Origin: an uncultured Coriobacteriales bacterium
Lineage (GTDB): Bacteria; Actinomycetota; Coriobacteriia; Coriobacteriales; QAMH01
NCBI GenBank assembly: GCA_934646835.1
Contig: CAKUES010000014.1
Span: forward strand, 1 to 48,237
Length of the DNA stretch: 48,237 bases
Direction of reading: 5' to 3'
Shown here: positions 37,515 to 45,667 of the stretch, piece by piece
Position numbering within the stretch: position 1 is the stretch's first letter
How the letters are laid out: every line of letters begins with the position of its first letter
Position numbers and translations under genes: made by a program
The notes under the pieces: model-generated
Seen by the model: the letters and a program-made list of their open reading frames with translations, nothing else
What the model was told of the DNA's origin: nothing
The model's database searches: none

Positions 37515-38429
37515 TCACTCCCTCTTCTTCCGCAGTCTCCCAATTGTCTTCGACGCCTTGGGCAGCGCAGGAGGCCTGATGTCCAGGCCCGGCAGCGTGT
37601 TGATCAGCCATAAGAAGAACAGCAACACCAAAATCGGAATCACGCAGAACGTGACCACCATTACTGCGAAGGCTTCGATGAGGTGAGTCAGCTTGGCGGA
37701 TGCCCAGTCGGAGAACTGTGAGGCAGCACTGGTGATTCCGCTCAGCGCGCTGCCGATCGAAGAGTCGCTGCTGTTTGCGACATCGGCATTCTCGGCCGCA
37801 CCTGCGTCACCGGCTTCCAGCGCCCGCTCGATGTAATCGCTGTTGCCAAACTCCGTGTATGCTTCGCGCACCATGTCGGAGACCAGGACGCTGGCGGGGA
37901 CGACGAGGATGGCTGCGAGCGCGAACGCCCAGAATTTGCCTGCGAGGGAGCGGGTCTCTTCTTTGAGTCTTGCGTCCTGCGGGGCGAGAGTGGCGATGAT
38001 GGCGGACACGCAGCCGAGCGGGACGAGGAGCATCAGCGCGGCTTTGGAGAGGACCACCAGCAGGTATTTCTCGAGGTAGAGCGCGGCGAGCACGACGGCG
38101 AGGTTGCCGCCGAGGTCGGCGAGCGAGTTCGCGACAGGCGTTGTGGCATCGCCGGGCACGGCTGCGACGAGCGTGGCTGCGCCGGCCGCGGCGCCGATGA
38201 GCTTCATGACGGTCTCGCATTCGCTGTCGATGGAGTGCGCGGTGGTGCTCCAAAACTCCGGTGTGGCGATGGTGCCGGGGAGGACAAAGGCGGATACTGC
38301 TGCGATCACAATCGCAATCACACAGAGGATGATCTTGGTGAGGGCCGAGCTTGCAGCTGGTGTTGTCGCTGCGCCGTCCGACTCATCAGGCGTGGGATTG
38401 TTGGAGGGTGAGAGATGTGTTTCCGTCAT
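37515..38429 (-). CDS. Unknown membrane protein
   Basis: 304 aa with five or so membrane segments: IILCVIAIVIAAVSAFVLPG, an Ala/Gly-rich pair (LIGAAAGAATLVAAVPG, LAVVLAALYLEKYLLVVLS), AFALAAILVVPASVLVSDM and AFAVMVVTFCVIPILVLLFF. The N-terminal 30 residues are Ser/Thr/Pro rich and cytoplasmic or extracellular; the C-terminal tail is basic (ASKTIGRLRKKRE). Start has GAAAGGA 8 nt upstream. No family recognised and no operon partner. Confidence 0.75.
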   Translation of the reverse strand: MTETHLSPSNNPTPDESDGAATTPAASSALTKIILCVIAIVIAAVSAFVLPGTIATPEFWSTTAHSIDSECETVMKLIGAAAGAATLVAAVPGDATTPVANSLADLGGNLAVVLAALYLEKYLLVVLSKAALMLLVPLGCVSAIIATLAPQDARLKEETRSLAGKFWAFALAAILVVPASVLVSDMVREAYTEFGNSDYIERALEAGDAGAAENADVANSSDSSIGSALSGITSAASQFSDWASAKLTHLIEAFAVMVVTFCVIPILVLLFFLWLINTLPGLDIRPPALPKASKTIGRLRKKRE

Positions 38430-38724
38430 AGTTGGCGTCCTTTCAATTAGGATCCGTGGTGTTCCGATTGTAGCGATTTGGCAGAACGGCGATGATTATG
38501 GTCGATGCAGGATAATTGCCGTGTCTGTAAGTACGGTCAAATCGAGCGATCGTAGCCCTTTCCTATAGCACCAAGCGTTCGCGAATGTGGGCAAATAAAT
38601 GGTCATGTACTATTTTCTACCCAGATAGTATTGTTTCCACATCATTTTATGAATCTTCATATTCTTATGCTTTAAATCGGAGTTAGAATGACTTCGTCTT
38701 AACCGATCGGAGTGGGGAAGGGTC
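38430..38724. other. AT-rich intergenic region
   Basis: Markedly AT-richer than the surroundings, particularly 38580-38700. Several possible -10 like hexamers (TATTCT, TTTAAA) but no complete promoter I would defend. No gene seen. Confidence 0.4.
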
Positions 38725-38841
38725 ATGGATTCACGCAATATTTGCTTTGCTTGCGTTGTTGCAAGTTTCAAATGTGGTGTCTTTCCATGTACTCAGGATG
38801 TTCCCTGCGATGAGGATGGGCTAATGCGCTCTGCCTTGTGA
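38725..38841 (+). CDS. Possible 38-residue cysteine-rich peptide
   Basis: MDSRNICFACVVASFKCGVF continues to PCTQDVPCDEDGLMRSAL: five cysteines in 38 residues, including CxxC. AAGGG lies only 2-3 nt before the ATG, which is short. It sits in the AT-rich gap before the mosaic LRR gene. It may be chance; a zinc-binding or peptide-type product would be the alternative. Confidence 0.25.
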   Translation: MDSRNICFACVVASFKCGVFPCTQDVPCDEDGLMRSAL

Positions 38842-38937
38842 TCTGCCGGCTTGTGCCGGATTGGGTCGCAAGGCTTTTTCGTTTTTGGCTCTGAAGGGCG
38901 CGGCGAGTTGCCGCGGTAAATGAAAGGGGTTATGGAT

Positions 38938-41568
38938 ATGAGCAAGACTGTGTGTGGTGCTGGCAAGAAGGTGCTTGCGAGTGCCCTTTCTGCTGCAATG
39001 GTCGTGGCGTTTGCGCCGACAGTTGCTATGGCGACAGAAAGCGTGCCGGGGGGGGGTGCTCCTAGCAGCGCCAACGCTGGGGTTGAAGGCGAGCAGCTGA
39101 CCAGTGGTAATACTGCTGAAGGTGCTGTAGCGCAAATTGGTGATCAAACCTACGATTCTCTGCAGGCGGCTGTTGACGCAGCTGACGATGATTCTGAGAT
39201 TAATCTGTTGAAAGACGTTAATGAGAACGTGGTGAAGAATGAGGATTCTTCTGTCACCCAGATTGAGATTCACTGCAATTCTCATAAATATACTGGTTCT
39301 ATGACCCTTCCCACTGGGGATGATTGGACCATTGCTATCGTCGGCGGAACTGCGGAGTTTGCCAGTTTGACCTGCGGCGCCCTTGGTGCGATTGGGGCGA
39401 ATGTTGTTGTCAAAGATGGTACTGTAGGTAGCATTTATTCGGCTGAGAAGAGTGCCGTTGTGGTAGCAGGAGGCAATTACTCCTCTGTAGTTGATGATAG
39501 TTTTAGAGTCGAAGAGGGCAGCAGCCTCTCCATTTCTGGCGGCACCTTCTCTGATATTGCTGGCGTGCTAAAGTACGCTGCTGATGGGGCAACGCTGAAG
39601 ATGGGCGCCAAGGTAACTTCGACTTTGACGATTGCTCAGGACAAAGACATCACCCTCGACCTCAACGGCAATAATATTGAGGTTTCTCAGGGCGACGCTA
39701 TCGTGAATAAGGGCAAGCTCAAGGTTGTTGGTGACGGTGTTATTAAGGCCGCAAAGAATGGTTGTGCAGCTGTTGCCAATTTCCCTGGCGCGAATGCGGT
39801 TCTGAACGGTGGCACCTACAAATCTGACAAATGGTATGTTGTTAAGAATATGGGCGCAATGGAGATTGACGGCGCAGTTACCGTTACTACTGATAACCAA
39901 ACCAACCCTTCAAGTTTGATTGATAACGGTTGGTATGGCAATACGGATAGCGTAGCCGGTGAGAACGTCCAAGCTCAGAAGGACGCTGCTAAGCTGGTTA
40001 TTAAATCCGGCGATTTCAAGGCTAGCTCTGGTCCTAAGAGTTGCTCTGTTGTGAAAAACGATGACTATGGCGTTTTGGAGATTGCTGGCGGTACTTTTGC
40101 CAGCACGACGAATAACAATGAGGAGAATGCAGCAACACTTCTCAACTGGAATGTCGCCAAGGTAACAGGTGGCGTTTTCAAGGGTAAATATCCTATTGCC
40201 AATGGAAGTTACGGTGCCGAGAGTGCCGATCAGGGTGTTGTTGAGGTTTCTGGCGGCACGTTTGTCGGCTCCCAGACATTGTTTGGCTGCAACGGCGGCG
40301 CAAAGAGTGGTGAGGGTAAAGTCAGCATCACCGCGGGTACTTTCTCTGCACCCTCTCTTGTTGGTGAGGGAACCAAGCTTCCCTATGATGTCGCTATTAA
40401 TGGTGGCACCTTCTCCGCTGACGCCTCTACCTACATGGACAAGGATGCTTGCTATGAGTACAAGATGAGTGACGGCACCTTCATCGTCCAGTCCAAGAAC
40501 GCTGCAGCTCCCGGGAACTCCGCCGGCTACAACACTTGGGGCGCAGCCGATGCCAACGGCGTCCGTTCTGAGGAGTACGTCGCCCCTGCAGCTCCCGTCA
40601 TCCCGACCCCGACGCCCAAGCCCGAGCCCGCACCCGAGCCCACGCCTGCCGCACCTGGCACCGCGGTCTCCGGCACCGACAACGCCGGCAACAAGGTCGA
40701 CGCCACGGTGACCGACAACACCGCGACTACTCTGCCCGACGGCACCACCGCCGCCGGCTCTGTCGAGTACAAGGGCGCCGAGAGCACCGGTTCCACTGCG
40801 CCGACGACCGAGGTCTCCGTCCCCTCGACCGTGACCGCCTCCGACGGCTCCACCTACGTCGTCACCAAGATTGCCGACGAAGCCTTCGAGGGTCAGAAGC
40901 AGCTGACCAAGGTCACCATCCCCGAGACTGTTGTCGAGATTGGTGATAAGGCCTTCGCCGGCACCTCCATCGAGGAAGTCAAGATTCCGGCCGCGACGAC
41001 TACTATCGGCGAAGGCGTGTTCCAGGGCTGCGAGAGCCTCAAGACTATCGACCTTTCTGAGTCTGCGATTACCGAGGTCCCGGCTGACGCCTTCAACGGT
41101 ACCGCCCTCAACGCTGTCGAGATTCCCGCGACCGTGACCACTATCGGCGCCCGCGCCTTCAAGGACACCGCGCTCAAGAGCGTCAGCACCGACGCCGCGA
41201 CCGTCGCTAGGTCCGCCTTTGCGGGCTGCGAGTCCCTTAAGTCCGCGTCCCTGCCCAAGGCGACCGAGATCGGCAAGTACGCCTTCAACGGCGCCGCCAA
41301 GCTCAAGAGCCTTGCCACGGGTAAAAAGCTCGAGGTCATCGGCTACAAGGCGCTGGCCGGTACCAAGGTCGGTACGCTGACCGTCAGCTCCAAGAAGCTC
41401 ACCAAGGGCTCCGTCAAGGGCAGCCTCAAGGGGTCCAATGTGAAGAAGGTCGTGGTCGATGTTTCCGGTTCCAAGAAGACCGTTGCTAAGACCGTCGAGA
41501 AGTACAAGAAGTTCTTCACTAAGAAGAACTGCGGCAAGTCCGTTAAGGTCGTTGCAAAGAAGAAGTAA
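38938..41568 (+). CDS. BspA-like LRR surface protein with beta-helix ectodomain
   Basis: 876 aa. Signal peptide GKKVLASALSAAMVVAFAPT, cleaved near AMATES. Then a long beta-solenoid-type region of irregular short repeats (EVSGGTFVGS, EIAGGTFAST, VVVKDGTVGS, MEIDGAVTVT), a Pro-rich spacer (PTPTPKPEPAPEPTP), four to five LRR_5 repeats (IPETVVEIGDKAFAGTSIEE, FQGCESLKTIDL) and the basic C-terminal module (GSKKTVAKTVEKYKKFF). I choose ATG 38938 because AAGGGG lies 8 nt upstream; 38920 and 38932 are in frame. The part before about 40440 is much AT-richer with different codon use than the part after it, so the gene is a mosaic. Confidence 0.87.
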   Translation: MSKTVCGAGKKVLASALSAAMVVAFAPTVAMATESVPGGGAPSSANAGVEGEQLTSGNTAEGAVAQIGDQTYDSLQAAVDAADDDSEINLLKDVNENVVKNEDSSVTQIEIHCNSHKYTGSMTLPTGDDWTIAIVGGTAEFASLTCGALGAIGANVVVKDGTVGSIYSAEKSAVVVAGGNYSSVVDDSFRVEEGSSLSISGGTFSDIAGVLKYAADGATLKMGAKVTSTLTIAQDKDITLDLNGNNIEVSQGDAIVNKGKLKVVGDGVIKAAKNGCAAVANFPGANAVLNGGTYKSDKWYVVKNMGAMEIDGAVTVTTDNQTNPSSLIDNGWYGNTDSVAGENVQAQKDAAKLVIKSGDFKASSGPKSCSVVKNDDYGVLEIAGGTFASTTNNNEENAATLLNWNVAKVTGGVFKGKYPIANGSYGAESADQGVVEVSGGTFVGSQTLFGCNGGAKSGEGKVSITAGTFSAPSLVGEGTKLPYDVAINGGTFSADASTYMDKDACYEYKMSDGTFIVQSKNAAAPGNSAGYNTWGAADANGVRSEEYVAPAAPVIPTPTPKPEPAPEPTPAAPGTAVSGTDNAGNKVDATVTDNTATTLPDGTTAAGSVEYKGAESTGSTAPTTEVSVPSTVTASDGSTYVVTKIADEAFEGQKQLTKVTIPETVVEIGDKAFAGTSIEEVKIPAATTTIGEGVFQGCESLKTIDLSESAITEVPADAFNGTALNAVEIPATVTTIGARAFKDTALKSVSTDAATVARSAFAGCESLKSASLPKATEIGKYAFNGAAKLKSLATGKKLEVIGYKALAGTKVGTLTVSSKKLTKGSVKGSLKGSNVKKVVVDVSGSKKTVAKTVEKYKKFFTKKNCGKSVKVVAKKK

Positions 41569-41594
41569 CGGCTGAGCGCGACTAGCGGTAATCG

Positions 41595-41627
41595 AGCGGC
41601 CCGCAGGCAAATGCCCGCGGGCTGCTT
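41595..41627 (+). terminator. Terminator of the mosaic LRR gene
   Basis: AGCGGCCCGC pairs with CGCGGGCTGCTT around AGGCAAATGCC, which can pair further. Short U tract. Confidence 0.65.
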
Positions 41628-41743
41628 ATGTGCTGGGGAGGCTTTGCCTCACATGAACCATCTGAACACGGCTCGGAAGAGCCATGCGGTGGACTCGCAA
41701 AGAGAGCCGCGAGTGCCCTTCGTGCCATGGGGGGAAGGGGGCA

Positions 41744-42403
41744 CTATCTCGCCAAGGGTAGCAACGACCCCGGGTCAAAGAGACCAGTCACGAGTCGTGC
41801 GACTCGGTGTCGACGATGGAGACGCCGAGCGCGCGCCGCTAGCCGGACGCGTCGCAGCCTATGACGGTGACTACGGCGGTCGACATCACGCTGTGGCCCC
41901 GCCTGCGCTTCACGTAGGTGGCGTCGAGCCAGACGTAGGGCGCCTCCTTTCCCGGTAGCGGCTTCATGTCCAGCTCCTCGAGTCGGTAGGCTTCTCGCCT
42001 GGGCGCTCACCTGATCCTTGGAGAGCCTCGCTACGCCCATCTTCTCGGCGACCTTCGCAACTTTCCTCGTGCTCGTACCGGTGGCGTACATCTCGGCGAC
42101 GCAGCTCGCGAGCGCGCGGTCGACGTGCTGATAGCGCTCGATGATGTCTTCGGGGAAGAAGCTTCCGCTCCTGAGCTTGGGTATCTTGAGGGTGAGCGTT
42201 CCCGCACACGTCTCCAGGCCGCGCTCTTGGTACCCGTTGCGGCTGTTGCCCGTGTCGCCGCACAGCTGCTCGGCCTCTGCCGCCATCAGGGCGTTGGCGA
42301 CGTCCTCTGCAAGGCGGCGGATCAGCTCCCGGAGGTTGATCGAGCCGTCCTTGAACCTCGGCATCATCGCCGCTTCCGGTGCCTTCTTTGTTATGCTCTC
42401 CAA
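41744..42403 (-). pseudogene. IS256-family transposase, decayed fragment
   Basis: The first about 130 residues read as IS256/MULE-type transposase: INLRELIRRLAEDVANALMA, RNGYQERGLETCAGTLTLKI, PKLRSGSFFPEDIIERYQHV, DRALASCVAEMYATGTSTRK, GVARLSKDQVSAQ. Then the frame is lost; in another frame LPGKEAPYVWLDATYVKRRR (DDE region with the first Asp) and HSVMSTAVVTVIGCDASG follow, interrupted by TAG and TGA codons. The catalytic C-terminal part is missing beyond about 41745. No terminal inverted repeats are recognisable. It sits between two LRR genes, and its right edge falls in the leader repeat before the 42458 terminator. Confidence 0.8.
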
Positions 42404-42457
42404 GCAGCGTGCGCCATCGCGTCAGCGCCATCGAGCCTCGAATCCCACCCGCAACCA

Positions 42458-42488
42458 AAAGGGGCGCCCGCAATCGCAGGCGCCCCTC
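42458..42488 (-). terminator. Terminator of the silent LRR copy
   Basis: Same hairpin as at 18468-18497: minus strand AGGGGCGCC/GGGCGCCCCT followed by TTTT. Conservation shows the duplication includes the terminator and part of the leader repeat beyond it. Confidence 0.85.
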
Positions 42489-42517
42489 ATCATGCAACGC
42501 GCAGCAAGCAGAACTCG

Positions 42518-44320
42518 CTACTTCACGTTGACCTTCTTGTCGCAGTTCTTCGCGGTGAAGATCTTCTTGTAAGCCGCGACGTACTTGGCCTTGGTTTTCT
42601 TGGAGCCGGCGACCTTGACGCTCACGGTCTTGACGGTAGAGCCCTTGACGCCGCTCTTGGTGAGCTTCTTGGTCTTGAGCTCCAGCGTCTTGAGCTTCTT
42701 GTTGCCGGACAGCGCGGACTTGCCGATGGTCTTGAGGCCGGTGCCGGTCTTGAGGCCCTTGAGCTTGGCGGTGCCGCTAAATGCACCGGCGCCGATGGTC
42801 GTGGCCTTGGAGGCGTTGACCGTCGTGATGGACTTGCAGCCCTTGAAGGCGTTGGCGCCGATCGTGGTCACCTTGGAGATGTCGACGGTGGTCGGAGTAG
42901 CAGTGCCTGCGGCGTCGAGCGCCTTGATGCCGGCGGCGGGGGCGATGCCCTTCAGGGCGGAGCAGCCGCTAAACGCGCCTGCGGGGATGCTCTTGAAGTT
43001 GGCGGGCAGCGTGACGCCGGTCAGCTTCTTGCAGTCCTTGAAGGCGTCCTTGCCCAGGCTGCTGAGGCTGCTGGGCAGGCTGACGCTGGTGAGCTGGGTG
43101 CCCTCGAAGGCGCGGTTGCCGATCTTGGTCACCGTCGCGGGGAGCACGGCGTTGGTGATGGCGGTGCCGTTGAAGGTGTCCGCCGGAATCTCCGTGATCT
43201 TGGAGGGCAGCTTGACAGCTGCCAGCGAGCTGCAGCCCTTGAACAAGCCGGTGGGCAGGCTGTTCACGGTCTCGGGGATGCTCACCGAGGTGATCTTCGT
43301 GTTGCCGGCAAGCGCCTTGGCGCTGATGCTGGTGACAGCGTACTCGGCGCCCTTGATGTTCACGGTCTCGGGGATCTCCGCCTTGGTTGCCAGGGAGGAG
43401 ATGCTGTCGATGCTGACGGTGCCGACGACGTGCGTGCCGTTGGGCGTGGTCGCGGGCTTGGCGTCGACGACGGTTACGCCCACGCTGGAGTAGCCGACCA
43501 TGGCAGTCTGGGTGCTCTTGAGTTTTTCGATTGTCTTGGTCTCGGTCTTAATGCAGCCCGTGCGCGTGCACTTGGCGGTCGCCAGGCCCGTGGAGTACGT
43601 GGTCGGTTGGACCGTGACGGTGTAGGGGCCAAAGGCGTGGCCGAGCGCGGGCTCGTCCTGGACAGTCTTGCTCGAGCTGATCGTGGTGCCCGTCGAGCTC
43701 GTTGCTGTTGCCGTGTAGGTGTTGATGCCCTTGACCGTGCAAGTCGGCTTGGTGGTCAGCTTCTTGGAGATGCTGGCGGTGACGACCTGCTTGTGGCTGG
43801 AGTTGTGCGCGCAGGTGAACGTCGCGGTAGCTGCGCTCACGCCGCCATTGGTCCAGCTGATGTCGCCCGTCGTGAAGTGGTGGCCGGTGGCGGGGATGGA
43901 CTTGGTCTCCATGATTTTGCCGCAGCTCTTGCAGCGATATTCAATTTTGCCTGCCGTAGTGCAAGTTGCGGCAATTGCTGTCGAATCTTCGTCTTTGGAG
44001 TGAGTTGCAAGGGGGAGTTCCAGTTCGTCCCATTCGATTTCTTTGCCTGCCACTCCATTGTTATCAGCGTAGAGCTTTCCGCATTTTTTGCACTCAAAGT
44101 GCGAACGATAGCCAGTTACAGTGCAGCTGGAGGCCTCGCTAGCGTAATGAATGAGCTCGTGCTCGGCACAAGGAGTGTTTATCTTTACTTCAACATAGAG
44201 ATCGCTCTTGTACCCAGAACCTTCCTTTGGGGAGACTTTGAGTGCGTATGTTCCGTCAACGCCGAGGGCGTCAGCTTTCTCGAAATCGTAATCGCCATTT
44301 TTTGTACCAGCTTGTATCAA
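42518..44320 (-). pseudogene. Truncated LRR surface-protein copy, C-terminal part after a frameshift
   Basis: 600 codons. Contains the Cys-pair region (CKKCGKLYADN, CKSCGKIMETK), LRR_5 repeats and the C-terminal module (GSKKTKAKYVAAYKKIFTAK). From 42528 to about 43240 it is almost identical to 18537-19255, apart from a 12-bp deletion near 42650. The N-terminal reading TTG-IQAGTKNGDYDFE overlaps the end of the next entry; the junction is a run of six A (minus strand; 44298-44303). No start site of its own. Confidence 0.8.
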
Positions 44321-45092
44321 CTACGTACTTGCTCGAGTCGATGCTCTCCTCAATCTCGTTGAGCGTTCTATAGACCTTGAGGCTCTTTGCTGCATCAGCT
44401 GTTGAGCTACTTGTGTTTATTTCACCAGCTACTTTGCCTGAGTAGTCGCTTAGGTCATTGACATCTTTTATCCAGAAATTGATGTGATTGATGCCGCTAT
44501 ATTGGCCGAGAGCCTCGATTCGCAACCCGTAGCGGCCTGAGGTGCCGCTAGAAGGTTTGTCGCACTTTTTGTAGATGTAGTCTGCGTCCTCATCTGATTT
44601 GACAGTGCACCAGTTTGTGACCCTGTAGCAGTCCGTTGAAAGTGTGTTGTTGGCATTTTCGTCTTCTAGAATGACCTCGGGCAGGTCGGGGATATTGTCG
44701 CTCCACAGGTCGTATTTCAAACTGACGTTATAGTTGTGGAGGCTGTAGCGATCTAGGACCTCGAAGAGCTTGTTGAAGCTTCCTCTGTAGCCGTTATTCT
44801 GGTTGCCGGTGAGGGTGATGCGGTACCAACCTGCAGCAAAAGTCGTCTCTGTATAGTCCTCGTAATCCCCTTCCTCATCGTCACTGAACTTCAACGCGCT
44901 TTGTGTGAAAACCTTGTTGTCGCTGTTGTCGACCTCCTGCTCTTCACCGTTTACTTCTCTGTATAGGCTAAAAGCAGGTACGAAAGTGTTTATTCCCGAG
45001 TAAATCTTCTCACCCGGCATGTCGGAGACGTCGTAATTGCACACCCGATTTGCACGTCTTGGAGCAGTGTGGCGTTTCTGGGCGCTGTTCAT
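44271..45092 (-). pseudogene. Truncated LRR surface-protein copy, N-terminal part
   Basis: 273 codons of AT-richer ectodomain repeats (LHNYNVSLKYDLWSDNIPDL, YGLRIEALGQYSGINHINFW). It joins the previous entry if one A is removed from the A6 run: SSKYVVDTSWY, KNGDYDFEKADALG. The 5' end lacks a signal peptide, and the first residues (MNSAQKRHTAPRRANRVC) come from foreign sequence next to a perfect 19-bp palindrome at 45086. It is therefore a promoterless, leaderless copy, possibly a reservoir for recombination with the expressed gene. Confidence 0.78.
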
Positions 45093-45140
45093 GCTCGATT
45101 CTCGGTGGTCTGAAGGGTCATCGAGAATCGAGCATGAACA
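45086..45140. repeat. Perfect 19-bp inverted repeat
   Basis: TGTTCATGCTCGATTCTCG (45086-45104) and its exact complement (45122-45140) with a 17-nt spacer. Same build as the palindrome at 23616 but unrelated bases. It marks the truncation point of the LRR copy. Confidence 0.8.
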
Positions 45141-45277
45141 GCCATTGGGAATCGAGCGGCTTGATCAAGAGGACCGACCTGCTGGTGCCAGACCAAGGCG
45201 CCGGCAGCCCCCGGCACCTATCGAAACGCTTTTCCGTCGGGGGAAGGGCGGGAAGGCGCTCTAGCGGGCAGTCGAGC

Positions 45278-45513
45278 CTCCGAAACGGGAGGTCCCGATG
45301 GCACCTCCCGTTTCGGAGACAGCAAGCATGCTCTGCGCCACGCGGGGTCGCGTGGCCGAGGCCCGCCGAGGGCAGGACCGGAGGGCTTGTTCCAGCCAGT
45401 GCGGCATGGACCAGAGCATTAATTTAAACGGAGATGCAAACACAAAACTGAATAGCGTCCTTCTATTTCCTTGCGGGAATAAAGATTTCCCATGCCCAAA
45501 ACGACTACGTTGA
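45278..45513 (+). pseudogene. Decayed relative of the 54-residue HTH gene, starting inside a palindrome
   Basis: The start at 45298 gives MAPPVSETASMLCATRGRVA, alignable with MALSSSEAARMLGVTPRRVT at 23699, including the nucleotide context GGAGGT..CCCGATGGCAC. The similarity then stops and the frame runs on to 45513 without HTH wing. A perfect 16-bp palindrome (45278-45293 and 45303-45318) encloses the start codon. Confidence 0.4.
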
Positions 45514-45667
45514 GGCGCGAGGGAGGGGGTCGGGGGCGCGTCCGGACTGCCGCCGGGGGGCAGCCTTAGAGGTGCGCTGCCCGCTGGCGTCGGATACGCC
45601 GGCACCTCTCTACTACGAGAGGGAATCGATTCCCTATCCTCTACCAAGGAAAGGAGGATGCTAGAAG
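45514..45667 (+). promoter_or_regulatory. Structured 5' region of the abundant surface-protein gene
   Basis: Series of GC hairpins: AGGTGCGCTGCCCGCTGGCG region closed by CGCCGGCACCT (about 45571-45607), and GAGGGAAT/ATTCCCT around CG (45619-45634), then AAGGAAAGGAGG about 12 nt before the start. The purine run is complementary to the pyrimidine box of the candidate small RNAs (9 bases, AAGGAAAGG). The promoter itself I could not place. Confidence 0.4.

Noticed and set aside
44290..44310. Programmed ribosomal frameshift at the A6 run
   Set aside because: The needed shift is +1 (skip one A), not the usual -1, there is no downstream stimulator, and the copy lacks a start region, so decay is simpler.
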